This document shows positions 54,721 through 64,000 of a stretch of DNA of 64,000 nucleotides, piece by piece. A program made the translations under genes and the position numbers. The notes under the pieces are model-generated. The model had not been told where the DNA came from, searched no databases, and saw only the letters and a list, made by a program, of their open reading frames with translations. Source of the stretch: Ceratotherium simum simum (Eukaryota; Chordata; Mammalia; Perissodactyla; Rhinocerotidae); NCBI RefSeq assembly GCF_000283155.1, contig NW_004454181.1, forward strand, positions 27,549,105 to 27,613,104, written 5' to 3'. How positions within the stretch are numbered: the stretch's first letter is position 1; each line of letters starts with the position of its first letter.

Positions 54721-55234
54721 TGGCTCCTCCAGGACAGCGGACTCCCCTGGCCCGGCTCTGTGTCCCCAGGCCTCCCACAGTGCCAGTGAAGACTGGCCAG
54801 AAAGACGTGTCTGCTGAGGGGCAGTCTCCAGCATGGGAGCGGCCACTCTGAGGCCTGCAGAGGGCTCCTCCCAGTGGCCAGCCATGCCCTGTGCCGAGGG
54901 CTGCCACCGCAGCCCTGCCCTTTGATGCTCAGAGCTTCCCTTCTGCGTCCAGCCTGGCTGGACCCCATCTACCTCTGTTCACGTTCTCCTTCACGGTCCC
55001 CCAGGCCCCCGGCCCGCGCGGGACTGCTGCACCCTCCCTTTCCTCCCTCGGGGCCGGGATTCGCTCCAGCACGTGCCTCATGCCGTCCTGTGTGCTGTGT
55101 GGGGCCGGCTGGGTGGCCCCGAGGGGTGTGGGGTACTGAACTCGACACTGTCCCCGACCTTAAGAGGCTCTCAGTCTAACAGGAGAAGCTTCACCCAGCT
55201 TGTTCCTTTTGAGGAAAGAATTCTCTTGATGTCG
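54721..55234. other. Unique GC-rich intergenic DNA
   Basis: Overlapping frames without domains. Confidence 0.4.
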
Positions 55235-55400
55235 GGAGGCCTGTGCATGGTTCCTGCCTTTGCCACTTCCTAGCTGTGGGGTCTGGGCAAGTGCTCTACC
55301 ACATCTCTGAGCCTCAATTGCCTCCTCTGTGGAATGGGGACAGTGAGGCCTGCCCTGCAGTGTTGCCTTGAGGGTGAGATGGGATGGCAGCTACAATCCG
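55235..55400 (+). mobile_element. MIR SINE
   Basis: Contains tgccacttcctagctgtggg. Confidence 0.75.
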
Positions 55401-55404
55401 GGGG

Positions 55405-55640
55405 TCAGGTTTAGCAGGGGCTCTGGGGTCAGAGCGGGCTCAGCTCCACCTCCACTATTTCCCATGGAGGGGGAGGCTTGGGGAAATTACTTCACATCTG
55501 TAGAGTGAGTGAGAAACAGCACCCAGCCCCCAGGATTGCTGCGAGGATGAAGGGAGATGAGGCTTATGAAGGGTTACCCGGTGCTGGCTTCAGAGTAAGT
55601 GCTGAGCAAATGTTAGATATTGTTAAGGGTTATGACACCA
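55405..55640 (+). mobile_element. MIR SINE, second copy in tandem
   Basis: Contains aattacttcacatctgtaga and gtaagtgctgagcaaatgtt. Confidence 0.65.
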
Positions 55641-56649
55641 GACCTGACACACTGCAGACTCCCCATTCATGTCATCCTCTTCCTTCCTGAACCAAGAAGA
55701 TGGATTCCATTCACAATCCCACCCCTAGGCTCTAAGATGGGGAGCAGGGAAGGCTCGTGACCCCCACTCCTCACCCCTGCTCAGTGTTCCAGCTTAACAC
55801 TCTGCAGCACTACCGAAAGGCCCCGGGCAAAGGTCAAGCCAGCCCAACAGGACCATCAAAATTATGGAAAATCTACCCTGGAGATTGCGAAACCTAAGTT
55901 TTGCTTCTGTTAGTTCTGCTACTGTATAAGCATGAGAGATTTTTCATCAAGACAGAAAAGAAAAACAGAGAAAAACTACCAGTGCAAGTTGTGGAGAGAC
56001 CCAGCTTTTCAATATCTGAGAAAGAGCTCTGCCCGGCCCAGCACTCGTGTCGGCCACATCTCTGAGCCAACAGGCTCGGTGTCAGAAAGTCCATTACTAG
56101 AGGTCAAGACAAGGAGCTAAAGTGACCTGAAGACAGGTCCTAGGACATCCTAGAAGAGGAGGTGTCCTGGCAGCAAAATATCTCAAAAGGCTAACTAAAT
56201 TGTAGCCATTTGTGACTCAGTCTCCATAAATCTGTCTCAAACATTTTCAAAGCCATTTCTGTTTCCTCCCGTACCCTCTCTTGGGACTTATGAGTGCTTT
56301 GTGCTTATTAACCACTGTGTGAAGTGGCTTTTCTTTCCAGACTGTGGTTAAGCAGCCTTGAAATCCCTCCACTCCCAGAAGAAACAGGTCAATGTGACTC
56401 TGGCTAGTATGTGTGAGTAAGGCATCTCGGGAGGCGGAGGGAGGATTCTTGTTAGGGGCTGGGTCTGAGAGTGTGTTTGACGAGTTCTGTGTCCTCAGAG
56501 GGTGTGTGCAGTCAGGGGCAAGGGGAACCCCAACCAGGAGGGTGAGGGGCTGGGAGAACAGGGGACCCATGGGGCCTGGGATAGCTGCCTCACTTCTACT
56601 GGTGATCAAGGAAGAGGTTGAGTTGGTACAATTGGGACCTTTAGAAAGA
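55641..56649. other. Unique intergenic DNA
   Basis: Nothing recognised. Confidence 0.35.
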
Positions 56650-56825
56650 TGAGTTTAGATCTGCATAAGAAGGACTTTGTAAGTCAGTGGAGATACTCAA
56701 GGATGAAATGGGCTATTGGGCTGTCATGGTAAAGTGATGAGCACTCCGTCACCAGAAGAAGGCAAGCAGAGGCTGGATGACAACTTGGCAAGTCCCTTCT
56801 AGCCTCTAGATCCTATGAACTTCAT
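56650..56825 (+). mobile_element. L3/CR1-like LINE 3' fragment
   Basis: It resembles the CR1/L3 tail: gcagaggctggatgacaact, then gtcccttctagcctctagat and cctatgaac. Confidence 0.55.
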
Positions 56826-57239
56826 TTCATGCTTCATGTTCTCACCCCCCACGTGCCCCTAAACCCTAGCCCTGACTTTATACTGATTTGACCCAAAAGG
56901 CACAGCTCAGAGGTGATCAGTTGGGAGAAAATTAAATATTGGAAAGGGCCACAGCCCCTGAGTTAGAAATCAAGCTCCATATGTTTTCTTTGATGAGCAT
57001 AAGTTTTTTGTTTCATTGATCGAGTCTGATTCTGGAAGGTAAGTAATAGACAATTAGTGAAGAAATTCTTATAATTGTAACCAAATCAATTTCTCAAAAA
57101 CATCATTCCATAGAAAGCTGTCCACAACGTATTACTGAGGTTAAAAATCACAGTACAGAAGAAGATATATAGCATAAGCCACTTTTTTTTTTTCAGAAAG
57201 GCAGGGAGGCAAGAAAGGAGTTGCTGTCAACGTTGATGG
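56826..57239. other. AT-rich unique DNA
   Basis: Nothing assigned. Confidence 0.35.
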
Positions 57240-57484
57240 TTTTTTTTTTGCAGGGAAAGACTTGCCCTTAGCTAACATCTGTTGCCAATCTTCCTCTTTT
57301 TTCCCTCCCCAAAGCCCTGGTGCATGGTTGTACATCTTAGTTGTAAGTCCTTCTATGTGAGCCACTGCCACAACATGGCAAGTGACAGATGGGTGGTGTG
57401 GTTCTGCGACCAGGAAACAGACCTGGGCTGCTGAAAAGCAATGAGAGGGACGAACTTTAACCACTAGACCATCAGCACCGGCTC
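57240..57484 (-). mobile_element. ERE SINE, older subfamily
   Basis: Minus-strand ERE with the cctccccaaagccctggtgc inner segment and a degraded tRNA-like head; no clear target duplication. Confidence 0.8.
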
Positions 57485-57519
57485 TGGCATAATCCTATTT
57501 AAGCAAAATGATGTGTCTG

Positions 57520-58101
57520 CAAAAACTACAATGAGATACCACTTCACACCCATTAGGATGGCAATAATGATAATAATAACAAAAAAACCCTAGATACTTA
57601 GATACTTGTATACCAATGTTCATGGTAGCATTATTCACAATAGCCAAAATGTAAAAACAACCCAAGGTTCATCAGTGGATGAATGGATAAAGAAAATGTG
57701 GTATATCCATACAATGGAATATTATTTGGCCATAAAAAAGAATGAAATTCTGATACATGCTGCAACATAGATGAACCTTGAAAACATTATGCTAAGTGAA
57801 AGAAGTCAGACACAAAAGGACAAATACTGTGTGATTCCATTTATAAGGTGTCTAGACTAGACAAATGCATAGAGCCAGAAAGTCAAATGGTGGTTGCCAG
57901 GAGCTGGGGGAAGGGGAATGGGGAGTTATTATTTAATTGGTACAGAATTTCTGTTTGGGGAGATGAAAAAGTTCTGGTAACGTATAGTGGTGATGGTTGC
58001 ACAACACCGTGTATGTACTTAATGCCACTTAGCTGCATACTTAAAAATGGTTAAAATGGCCACTTTTATGTTACATATATTTTACCATAATAAAAAAAAA
58101 G
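57520..58101 (+). mobile_element. 5'-truncated L1 LINE with target duplication
   Basis: L1 3' end: aatgagataccacttcacac, gtatatccatacaatggaat, gtgattccatttataaggtg, aaaatggttaaaatggc, A-rich tail. Perfect 10-bp duplication gatgtgtctg at 57510-57519 and 58102-58111. About 580 bp, no intact frame. Confidence 0.9.
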
Positions 58102-58111
58102 GATGTGTCTG

Positions 58112-58990
58112 TGTGTGGGGGTGAGTGTGGATGTACGAGGTGCCCTGCTGGAGCGTAAGTCTGTGTTCTGTCTGTCCCTTAGTCTGCTGCACAGACAGCC
58201 CAGGCCAGGTGAGTGTGGAGGGCCTGGAGGGAGTGTCTCTGGGAAAGGCAGCGAGCACGAGTTTCCCATTGTCTCAGGACGAGGATGTAACAAACCCTTA
58301 TGCTGATCACCAGGGAAGAATGGTTGTGGAAGAGGAACAATAGTGTAGCACAGTCCTCGCAAAGCTCCGTGACCCCCTGGCACGCGAATGCTGATAGGCA
58401 GTGGGACAGGCTTGCACTGAAGGGCCTTGGGTGGTTGGCTTGCAGCCCTTCCCTGGTCGAGGGAGAATATTAGCCTCCACTCCTGTGGCAGCTTTGGGAG
58501 CTGTGGACTTGACCCACAACTCGGGATATGACTCACCAAGACCAGCTTCTGCTCGGACATTCATGTCCTTCCCCCAAGTCAGAGCATTGATACAGCACCA
58601 GCTGGGACTGGACACTGCCCCCGCCCAAGACGCCTGGATGCTGGAGAGGGAGGTGGTGAGAACCTTGGAGAGAGCTGCAGCCTGGCGTGTCCGACTTCCT
58701 GCTGATGCCAGCACGTGGGCCTCCAACATCTGAACTCTCAGGGCCAACTGGGCCCACTAATCGCACCCTGAACTGTGCAAAGGAACACCCCGGTAACACA
58801 TGTGCGTGTGATTACACATGTGTGTGAAAATGTGCTGTTAGATGTTTGAAAGAATGGGGGAATGTGGGTGATTTTGGCTTATTTCATTAAAGGTTTCTGT
58901 ATTTGATTTTTTCCTGATTTACATTGAGCATTTATTGTTTTTCACTATCAGAAAAAAAAGGCAATTATCATTTTAAAAAAGGCTTACAAC
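58112..58990. other. Unique intergenic DNA
   Basis: A short alternating purine-pyrimidine stretch at 58797-58830; no gene recognised. Confidence 0.4.
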
Positions 58991-59232
58991 AGGGGCCGGC
59001 CTAGCGGCCTAGTGGTTAAGTTCACATGCTCCCCTTCAGTGGCCCGGGGTTTGCAGGTTTGGATTCCCGGCAGGGACCTAAGTACTGCTCATCAAGCCAC
59101 GCTGTGGCAGGCGTCCCACATATAAAATAGAGGGAGATGGGCAGGGATGTTAGCCCAGGGCCAATCTTCCTCAAGAAAAAGAAGAGGATTGGCAATGGAT
59201 GTTAGCTCAGGGCTAGTCTTCCTCACCAAAAA
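58991..59232 (+). mobile_element. ERE SINE
   Basis: Plus-strand ERE (ggggccggcctagcggccta head). Flanking aaaaaaggcttac(a/g)ac at 58975-58990 and 59233-59248 is a 16-bp duplication with one mismatch. Confidence 0.93.
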
Positions 59233-59248
59233 AAAAAAGGCTTACGAC

Positions 59249-59656
59249 AAGTCTTGACAATTTACTTGGTGTTAGAACTTATGAATGCCAAGTATGCAAA
59301 ATAGAAAATTTGACATGGTGTTAAATGTCCAGTGAGGTGGGATTGGTCAAGCTTCAGTTGTAGGAAAGCATTCGTGCTGTTTTAAGCAGAAAGGGATTTA
59401 CTCTGGGGAATTAGGTGCTTAGACAATTGTTAGGAATGCAGAAGAAGGCCTAGGCAGGGCTCTGGAAATGACTCGGTTGACAACACCACAGAGCTGAACC
59501 TCCAGAAGTGCTGCCTTCAGAGGTGCTGGAATCCGAAAAGGCAGTTCCACTGCTGAGGTTGAGAACACACTGCCGTAGCTGAGAGCAGGGGTCGGAAACT
59601 ACTCTCACCTCTGCCGCAAACGCCCCTCAACACATGCAAAGCCAGCAGCAGCTCTA
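59249..59656. other. Unclassified, possibly decayed repeat
   Basis: The texture resembles an old dispersed repeat but no family is assigned. Confidence 0.35.
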
Positions 59657-60113
59657 AATTAGTCTCTTAGGGCTGCCGTAACCGGGTACCTCAGACTGGG
59701 TGGCTTAAACAACAGCAGTGTGTTGTCTCCAGTTCTGGAGGCTAGAAGTCCAAGATGAAGGTGTTGGCAGGGTTGTTTCTTCTGAGGACTGTGAGGGAGG
59801 CTCTGTTTTCGGCCTCTCTCCCAGCTTCTGGGGCTGTGCTGGCATCTTTGGTGTTCCCTGGCTTGTAGATGCATCAGCCTGATGTCTGTCTTCATGTTCA
59901 CATGGCGTTCCCCCTGTGTATCTGTGTCCAGATTTCTCCTTTCTATAAGGACACCAGTCCTGTTGGATTAGGGTCCACCCTACTCCAGTATGACCTCATC
60001 TTAACTAATTACATCTGCAAAGACTGTATTTCCAAATAAGGTCAAATTCTGAGATATTGGGGGTTAGAACTTCAACATATGAATTTTGAGGGAATATAGC
60101 TCAGCCCGTAACA
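59657..60113 (-). mobile_element. MLT1-class MaLR LTR
   Basis: Reverse MLT1 with gaggctagaagtccaagatg and catatgaattttgagggaat. It contains a perfect CArG-type CCAAATAAGG at 60032-60041. Non-coding. Confidence 0.85.
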
Positions 60114-61152
60114 TGAGTAATGGAACATTGCTGTGGAAAAACCCATATGGTGGAGCTTGCCGTCAGCTACAATGAAGAAGCGGGGATATGAGCTTCATCC
60201 AGAAGCCCAGGAGGTCTGGGAAATACAGTTTTAGCTTATTAGCCTCTGCAGGAATGAAGGCACTCGAGGAACAGGCTGAAATGGATGCTCTGCTAATTCA
60301 CCTAAACCCCCACCTAGGTCTAACATCCTCTACCACCACCCCAGCCCTGGTCATTTTGCAGCTGGCAAAAATTCATACCACAGAGCACATGACCTTGGGG
60401 TACTAGAAACAGCACCGTCCTCAGAAACCAGGAGATGGGAGTTGGAGCCCTGGCCCCCTCATTAACTCATAGGGTGACAGCCACAGCCCATCAAAACCCC
60501 CCAACAGCAAGTCCCGCCATCCACAATTCACTCAACACACACTGTGGTGCTCACCATCCTTACCACATTCTAGAACCTTGTGCCACACGCTGGAACTAAA
60601 CTTCATAAATTTGTTCCACGCGGCTGTCCCATCCAAATTTGTTTCTTTATTCTTTCTTGCTATCCTGGGATTTTGGAAAGGATGATTATGTTATCCCAAC
60701 CATGACCAATTTCCTGCCACCACCCTTTTCCCTCTTTGTGTCCCGAGTATCGTGTGCATATGCAATGCCAACCCAACACACTCTTTTGATGGTAGGAAAA
60801 TGATTTGGCAGGGAACTGAACCAGGAGGCCGAGCTCTCCACCAAGCTGTGCCACTGACTTGTGGGGTGACTGAGATCCCTGATTCTCCACCTGTAAGCAG
60901 GGTCGTTACGATCTGCCCACCTGGCAGAACTTGGGCAGGGCCCTGGAGAACTTTAGGGGAGAGATAGTGTAGCGTGGGTCTGCTCTCCTCCATCACCAGC
61001 CTCAAGGGCGGGGGCTACGTCTGCTGCTCTCTTTTCTCAAACAAATACGTGTGAGGATCTATTATATACAAAGCGCTGTAGAAAGGCAAATCATACCATT
61101 TCTAATACAATTAAGGGTGTTTTCGTACAACACTCTTTTTTGGAAAGGAATG
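60114..61152. other. Unique intergenic DNA
   Basis: Nothing recognised. Confidence 0.35.
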
Positions 61153-61166
61153 GGAACTCAACTCTT

Positions 61167-61374
61167 TTTTTGTTAAATTTTATTTATTTATTTTTTCCCC
61201 CAAAGCCCCAGTAGATAGTTGTGTGTCACAGCTGCACATCCTTCCAGTTGCTGCAGGTGGGACGCGGCCCCAGCATGGCCGGAGAAGCGGCGCGTCGGTG
61301 CACGACCAGGATCCGAACCCGGGCCGCCAGCAGCGGAGCATGAGCACCTAACGGCTAAGCCACGGGGTGGGCCT
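61167..61374 (-). mobile_element. ERE SINE, divergent subfamily
   Basis: Minus-strand ERE (ccccaaagccccagtagata, gatccgaacccgggccgcca). Perfect 14-bp duplication ggaactcaactctt at 61153-61166 and 61375-61388. Confidence 0.93.
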
Positions 61375-61527
61375 GGAACTCAACTCTTAATGGCTTCAAA
61401 ACAAAAGGGCATTTGTTGGCTTATGTGACTGAAAAGTCCGTAGGTGGATTCAGCTTTAGGCTGGATCCAGGGACTCAAACAACATTCCCAGAATCTTTCT
61501 CTCTCTGAGGACAGATCCTGGGGAATG

Positions 61528-61582
61528 GAAGGAAGGAAGGCAGAGAAAGAGAGAGAGGGAAGAGGGAAGGTGGGGGGGAGAA
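61528..61582 (+). repeat. GA-rich low-complexity run
   Basis: Short purine-rich run of ggaagg and gagaga units. Confidence 0.75.
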
Positions 61583-61689
61583 AGATGTGCTCTGCAAATG
61601 TGCTCAGAAATAATTACACTATAAGAAAGACAGTGCTAAGTGATATAAGCGAGGTCTCAGTGACACACAAGAGGATTTCAGAGGAGGGA

Positions 61690-62015
61690 GAAATTAACGC
61701 AATCATTCCTTTATTTATTCAGGTCTTGAACATTAAACTCCTGTTCTTGGCTTCACACCAAGCTAGGCCTCGGGCTCCAGAGAAGAAGGCCAAGTCTCTC
61801 CTCAGAGAGCTCCCAGCAGCTATTGGAGAAGGCAGGAATTCGCACAGTGCTGCAGGGATGCGCTAGGCATGCTGAGAGGTCATTTCCACCGGGAGGTCTG
61901 GGAAGCTTCTTGGAAGCAGTGCACTCAGACTGGAAGAGTGAAAATGGCAGGGAAGGGCATTTGAACAAAGGGAACAGCATGAGCAAAAGCTCAGGGGCTA
62001 GATTCAGAACTGCTC
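61690..62015 (-). mobile_element. L2 LINE fragment
   Basis: Reverse L2: a ccaagctaggcctcgggctc segment and, later, gggaacagcatgagcaaaag. Confidence 0.65.
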
Positions 62016-62019
62016 AGAG

Positions 62020-62110
62020 GCTGACGTACTGGGTGACACTGGGTACACGAGTTTCCTAAGCTGGGCCTCAGTTTTTCCGTTTGTACAGTAACAGCATTGG
62101 ACAACTTGCT
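62020..62110 (+). mobile_element. MIR SINE fragment
   Basis: Contains aagctgggcctcagtttttc. Confidence 0.6.
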
Positions 62111-62279
62111 CCTGAGGAAGGAGAGGGAAAAATAATCACACACACTGGATGTGGCTGCCCCTGCCACGGAGGGGTGAGACCTGACTCACTTCCAGATGAC
62201 TTCGTTGACTCATAAAGGTGAGGCCTCCTGGGCCCAGCCCAGAGGAGAGGGAAAGCGAGAATGAAATGATCTGCATCAC

Positions 62280-62970
62280 CCAGTAACAGGTATTTATTTT
62301 TTCACTTAAAAGTAGTATTTCTTGTTTGAACAGATAATATCTGCACATTGTCACCATCAAAAAGGTACCCACGGTGTCCCGTGAAGAGTAAGTTCCTTCC
62401 CAACCACACCCCCGAGCCCATCAGATCCCCTCCCAGAGGAAATCTCTGTTACCAGTGTTTTTGTGCATATTTCCAGAGATAGTCTATGTAAACGCAAGCA
62501 AGTTCATCTACACATATACACATATACGGCCCCCAAATGGTTGTTGTTTTTTACACACAGGAGCTGTGTAAACAGGAACACATACTGTTCACACTGCTCT
62601 GCACCTTGCTTCATTTACTTAATAACATGTCTCAGTGCAGGCTGTCATTTTGTAGGGGGCTGCCTCATTCTTTAATGGGTGTACAGAGTCCCGCTGGATG
62701 GATGTGCCATCATTCAGGCCACCAGTCCCGTACAAACGTGTGGACGAGCAGTTAGTGGGTTTCTCATCCTTTGCTATTATAAATAATGCCGCAAAGCCCA
62801 TCCTGGTACCTGTGTCATTTCCACGTGGGTGTGTCTCTGCCGGACAAAGGCCCAGAAGAGCAGTTGTTGGATCAAAGGTCTCATGCATCTGTGGTTCTGA
62901 TACATGTCGCTGCAGTCCTCGTCCCCCAGCAGAGGCTGTAACCAGTGTGTACTCCCACCAGCGATGGAGG
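62280..62970 (-). mobile_element. Old L1/HAL1-like LINE
   Basis: Contains ctttgctattataaataatg, a segment like 'aattgctgggtcaaaggg', and actcccaccagcgatggag, the antisense of an ancient LINE 3' region. Confidence 0.6.
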
Positions 62971-63865
62971 AGAGGCCCTTTTGTCAGCCTGAGGGAGAGA
63001 GTAGGAGGATGAGAACTTGGGGAGGAGTGTGGGGCAGCATAGTGGAGGACTCCCTTTGGAAGGGGTGGTACCTGGAGCCCGAGGAGAGACAAGGCCAGTC
63101 AGAAATCCCTGGGGTGATGACTGGGACTTAGGGACCCGCAAAGCTGATGGTGATGTCCTGTGTACATTGGCTGGTGCCCTTCCTCCATCAACAGTTCAGT
63201 GAAAGGCCTGCTAGCCCTACAGCCATGTCTTCCCAGGAATGGCGCCTGGGAGATGAAGGAGGGGGCCCGCCGGGGCTGGGGCTGGGGTGGGTGTGGCGGC
63301 TGCAGGGACAGGAGCTCTGGTTAGGAGCCTGAGCCACGGAGCAGCGGGCTGTGCCTAGCCAGGATTAATTCAGGAGAAACTTCAACTCCGCTAAGACTCA
63401 AGAGATAGAGAAGAACTCCCTGCACTTGCCCGAATGTGTGGGGAGGGAGCTGAAGCCCTTTTCTCCTGATAGTCAAGGAAAGAGCTGTCGGACATGGAGA
63501 AGGCAGCCGCCTGAGTGCCATGCCCAATGGCTGAGGTCCTCAGCGCCTTTAAGAGTGGGCGGTTCCGCCCTGCTCTTCCCAGGCCTGATAGGCCAGGATT
63601 GTCTGAGTCTCCATCCTTGATCCTGTTCTGAAACAGGGCCTGAGTGAGAAACTCCACCCTGGTTTTTAGGGAGGTGAGAGAGGAGGTGACTTCTAGGGTG
63701 TTTGGTGGTGGTGGTGGGGGGTCTTCCTTGTCACCAGTCCATCACCAGCCCTTCTCTTGACTTGGGCAGCAGAGATCCTGGACCCTGCACCCCGGGGTCT
63801 GAGACCACCCTGGGACCACCCAAACAACATTCCTTCCTAGGCACCGCTCTTTACTGGACAACCCT
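62971..63865. other. Unique intergenic DNA
   Basis: A (GGT)n run at 63700-63718; no gene recognised. Confidence 0.4.
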
Positions 63866-63960
63866 CATCCACATGGCTGCCAGGGCCATACTGCCCCACC
63901 CCTCTAGCCTAGGTGGGACTTTTCACCCCACTTTGCACATGAGGAAACCTGGGGGCTAAA
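63866..63960 (-). mobile_element. MIR SINE fragment
   Basis: Contains cactttgcacatgaggaaac. Confidence 0.55.
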
Positions 63961-64000
63961 GAGCAGCTTCCAGGGGAGCGCACCCGGTCGTCTCCCAGCA

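Noticed and set aside
1..64000. CRISPR array, prophage, operon or bacterial mobile element
   Set aside because: No such features; the SINE/LINE/LTR content and microRNAs show mammalian nuclear DNA.
62971..64000. Possible IL17B or other flanking coding exon
   Set aside because: No recognisable cytokine-type coding sequence or splice-bounded frame; human spacing predicts IL17B lies beyond the right edge.

Overview
This is mammalian nuclear DNA from an odd-toed ungulate, most likely an equid. Ten tRNA-derived SINEs of the perissodactyl ERE class are present, several with clean target-site duplications, on a background of old MIR, L2, L1, MaLR (MLT1) and DNA-transposon relics. I found no convincing protein-coding exon: the long open frames lie in GC-rich unique DNA or inside repeats and show no recognisable domain, start context or splice structure.

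The window can be placed because it carries the miR-143/miR-145 microRNA cluster on the minus strand. The miR-145 hairpin is at 33328-33415 and the miR-143 hairpin at 35052-35157, and all four mature arms match the conserved vertebrate sequences. In human this cluster lies inside the smooth-muscle and cardiac lncRNA gene CARMN (MIR143HG), between IL17B and CSNK1A1. Here transcription runs right to left, so the CSNK1A1 side is at low coordinates and the IL17B side at high coordinates; neither gene appears to be reached.

Layout: 1-31 kb is intergenic DNA downstream of the cluster (repeats, unique spacer, one 100-N gap at 19261-19360, one CpG-rich patch near 24.6-25.0 kb). 31.85-53.7 kb is the inferred CARMN unit. 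It has a plausible poly(A) signal at 31870, the two microRNAs, a proximal promoter candidate near 39.1 kb with a perfect SRF CArG box, an intronic MEF2 plus CArG module at 44.98-45.05 kb, a palindromic SMAD-type element at 50.03 kb, and a distal promoter candidate near 53.7 kb (TATA-like box, CCAAT box, E-box) followed by a consensus 5' splice site. 53.8-64 kb is upstream intergenic DNA, rich in repeats.

Regulatory logic, part known and part inferred: SRF/myocardin and TGF-beta/BMP signalling are known to drive this locus in smooth muscle. The sequence shows two possible promoters in which the TATA-like box is fused to a CArG or CArG-like motif, plus further muscle-factor sites in the intervening intron. 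Transposon calls rest on recalled family consensus features; boundaries without a target-site duplication are approximate.
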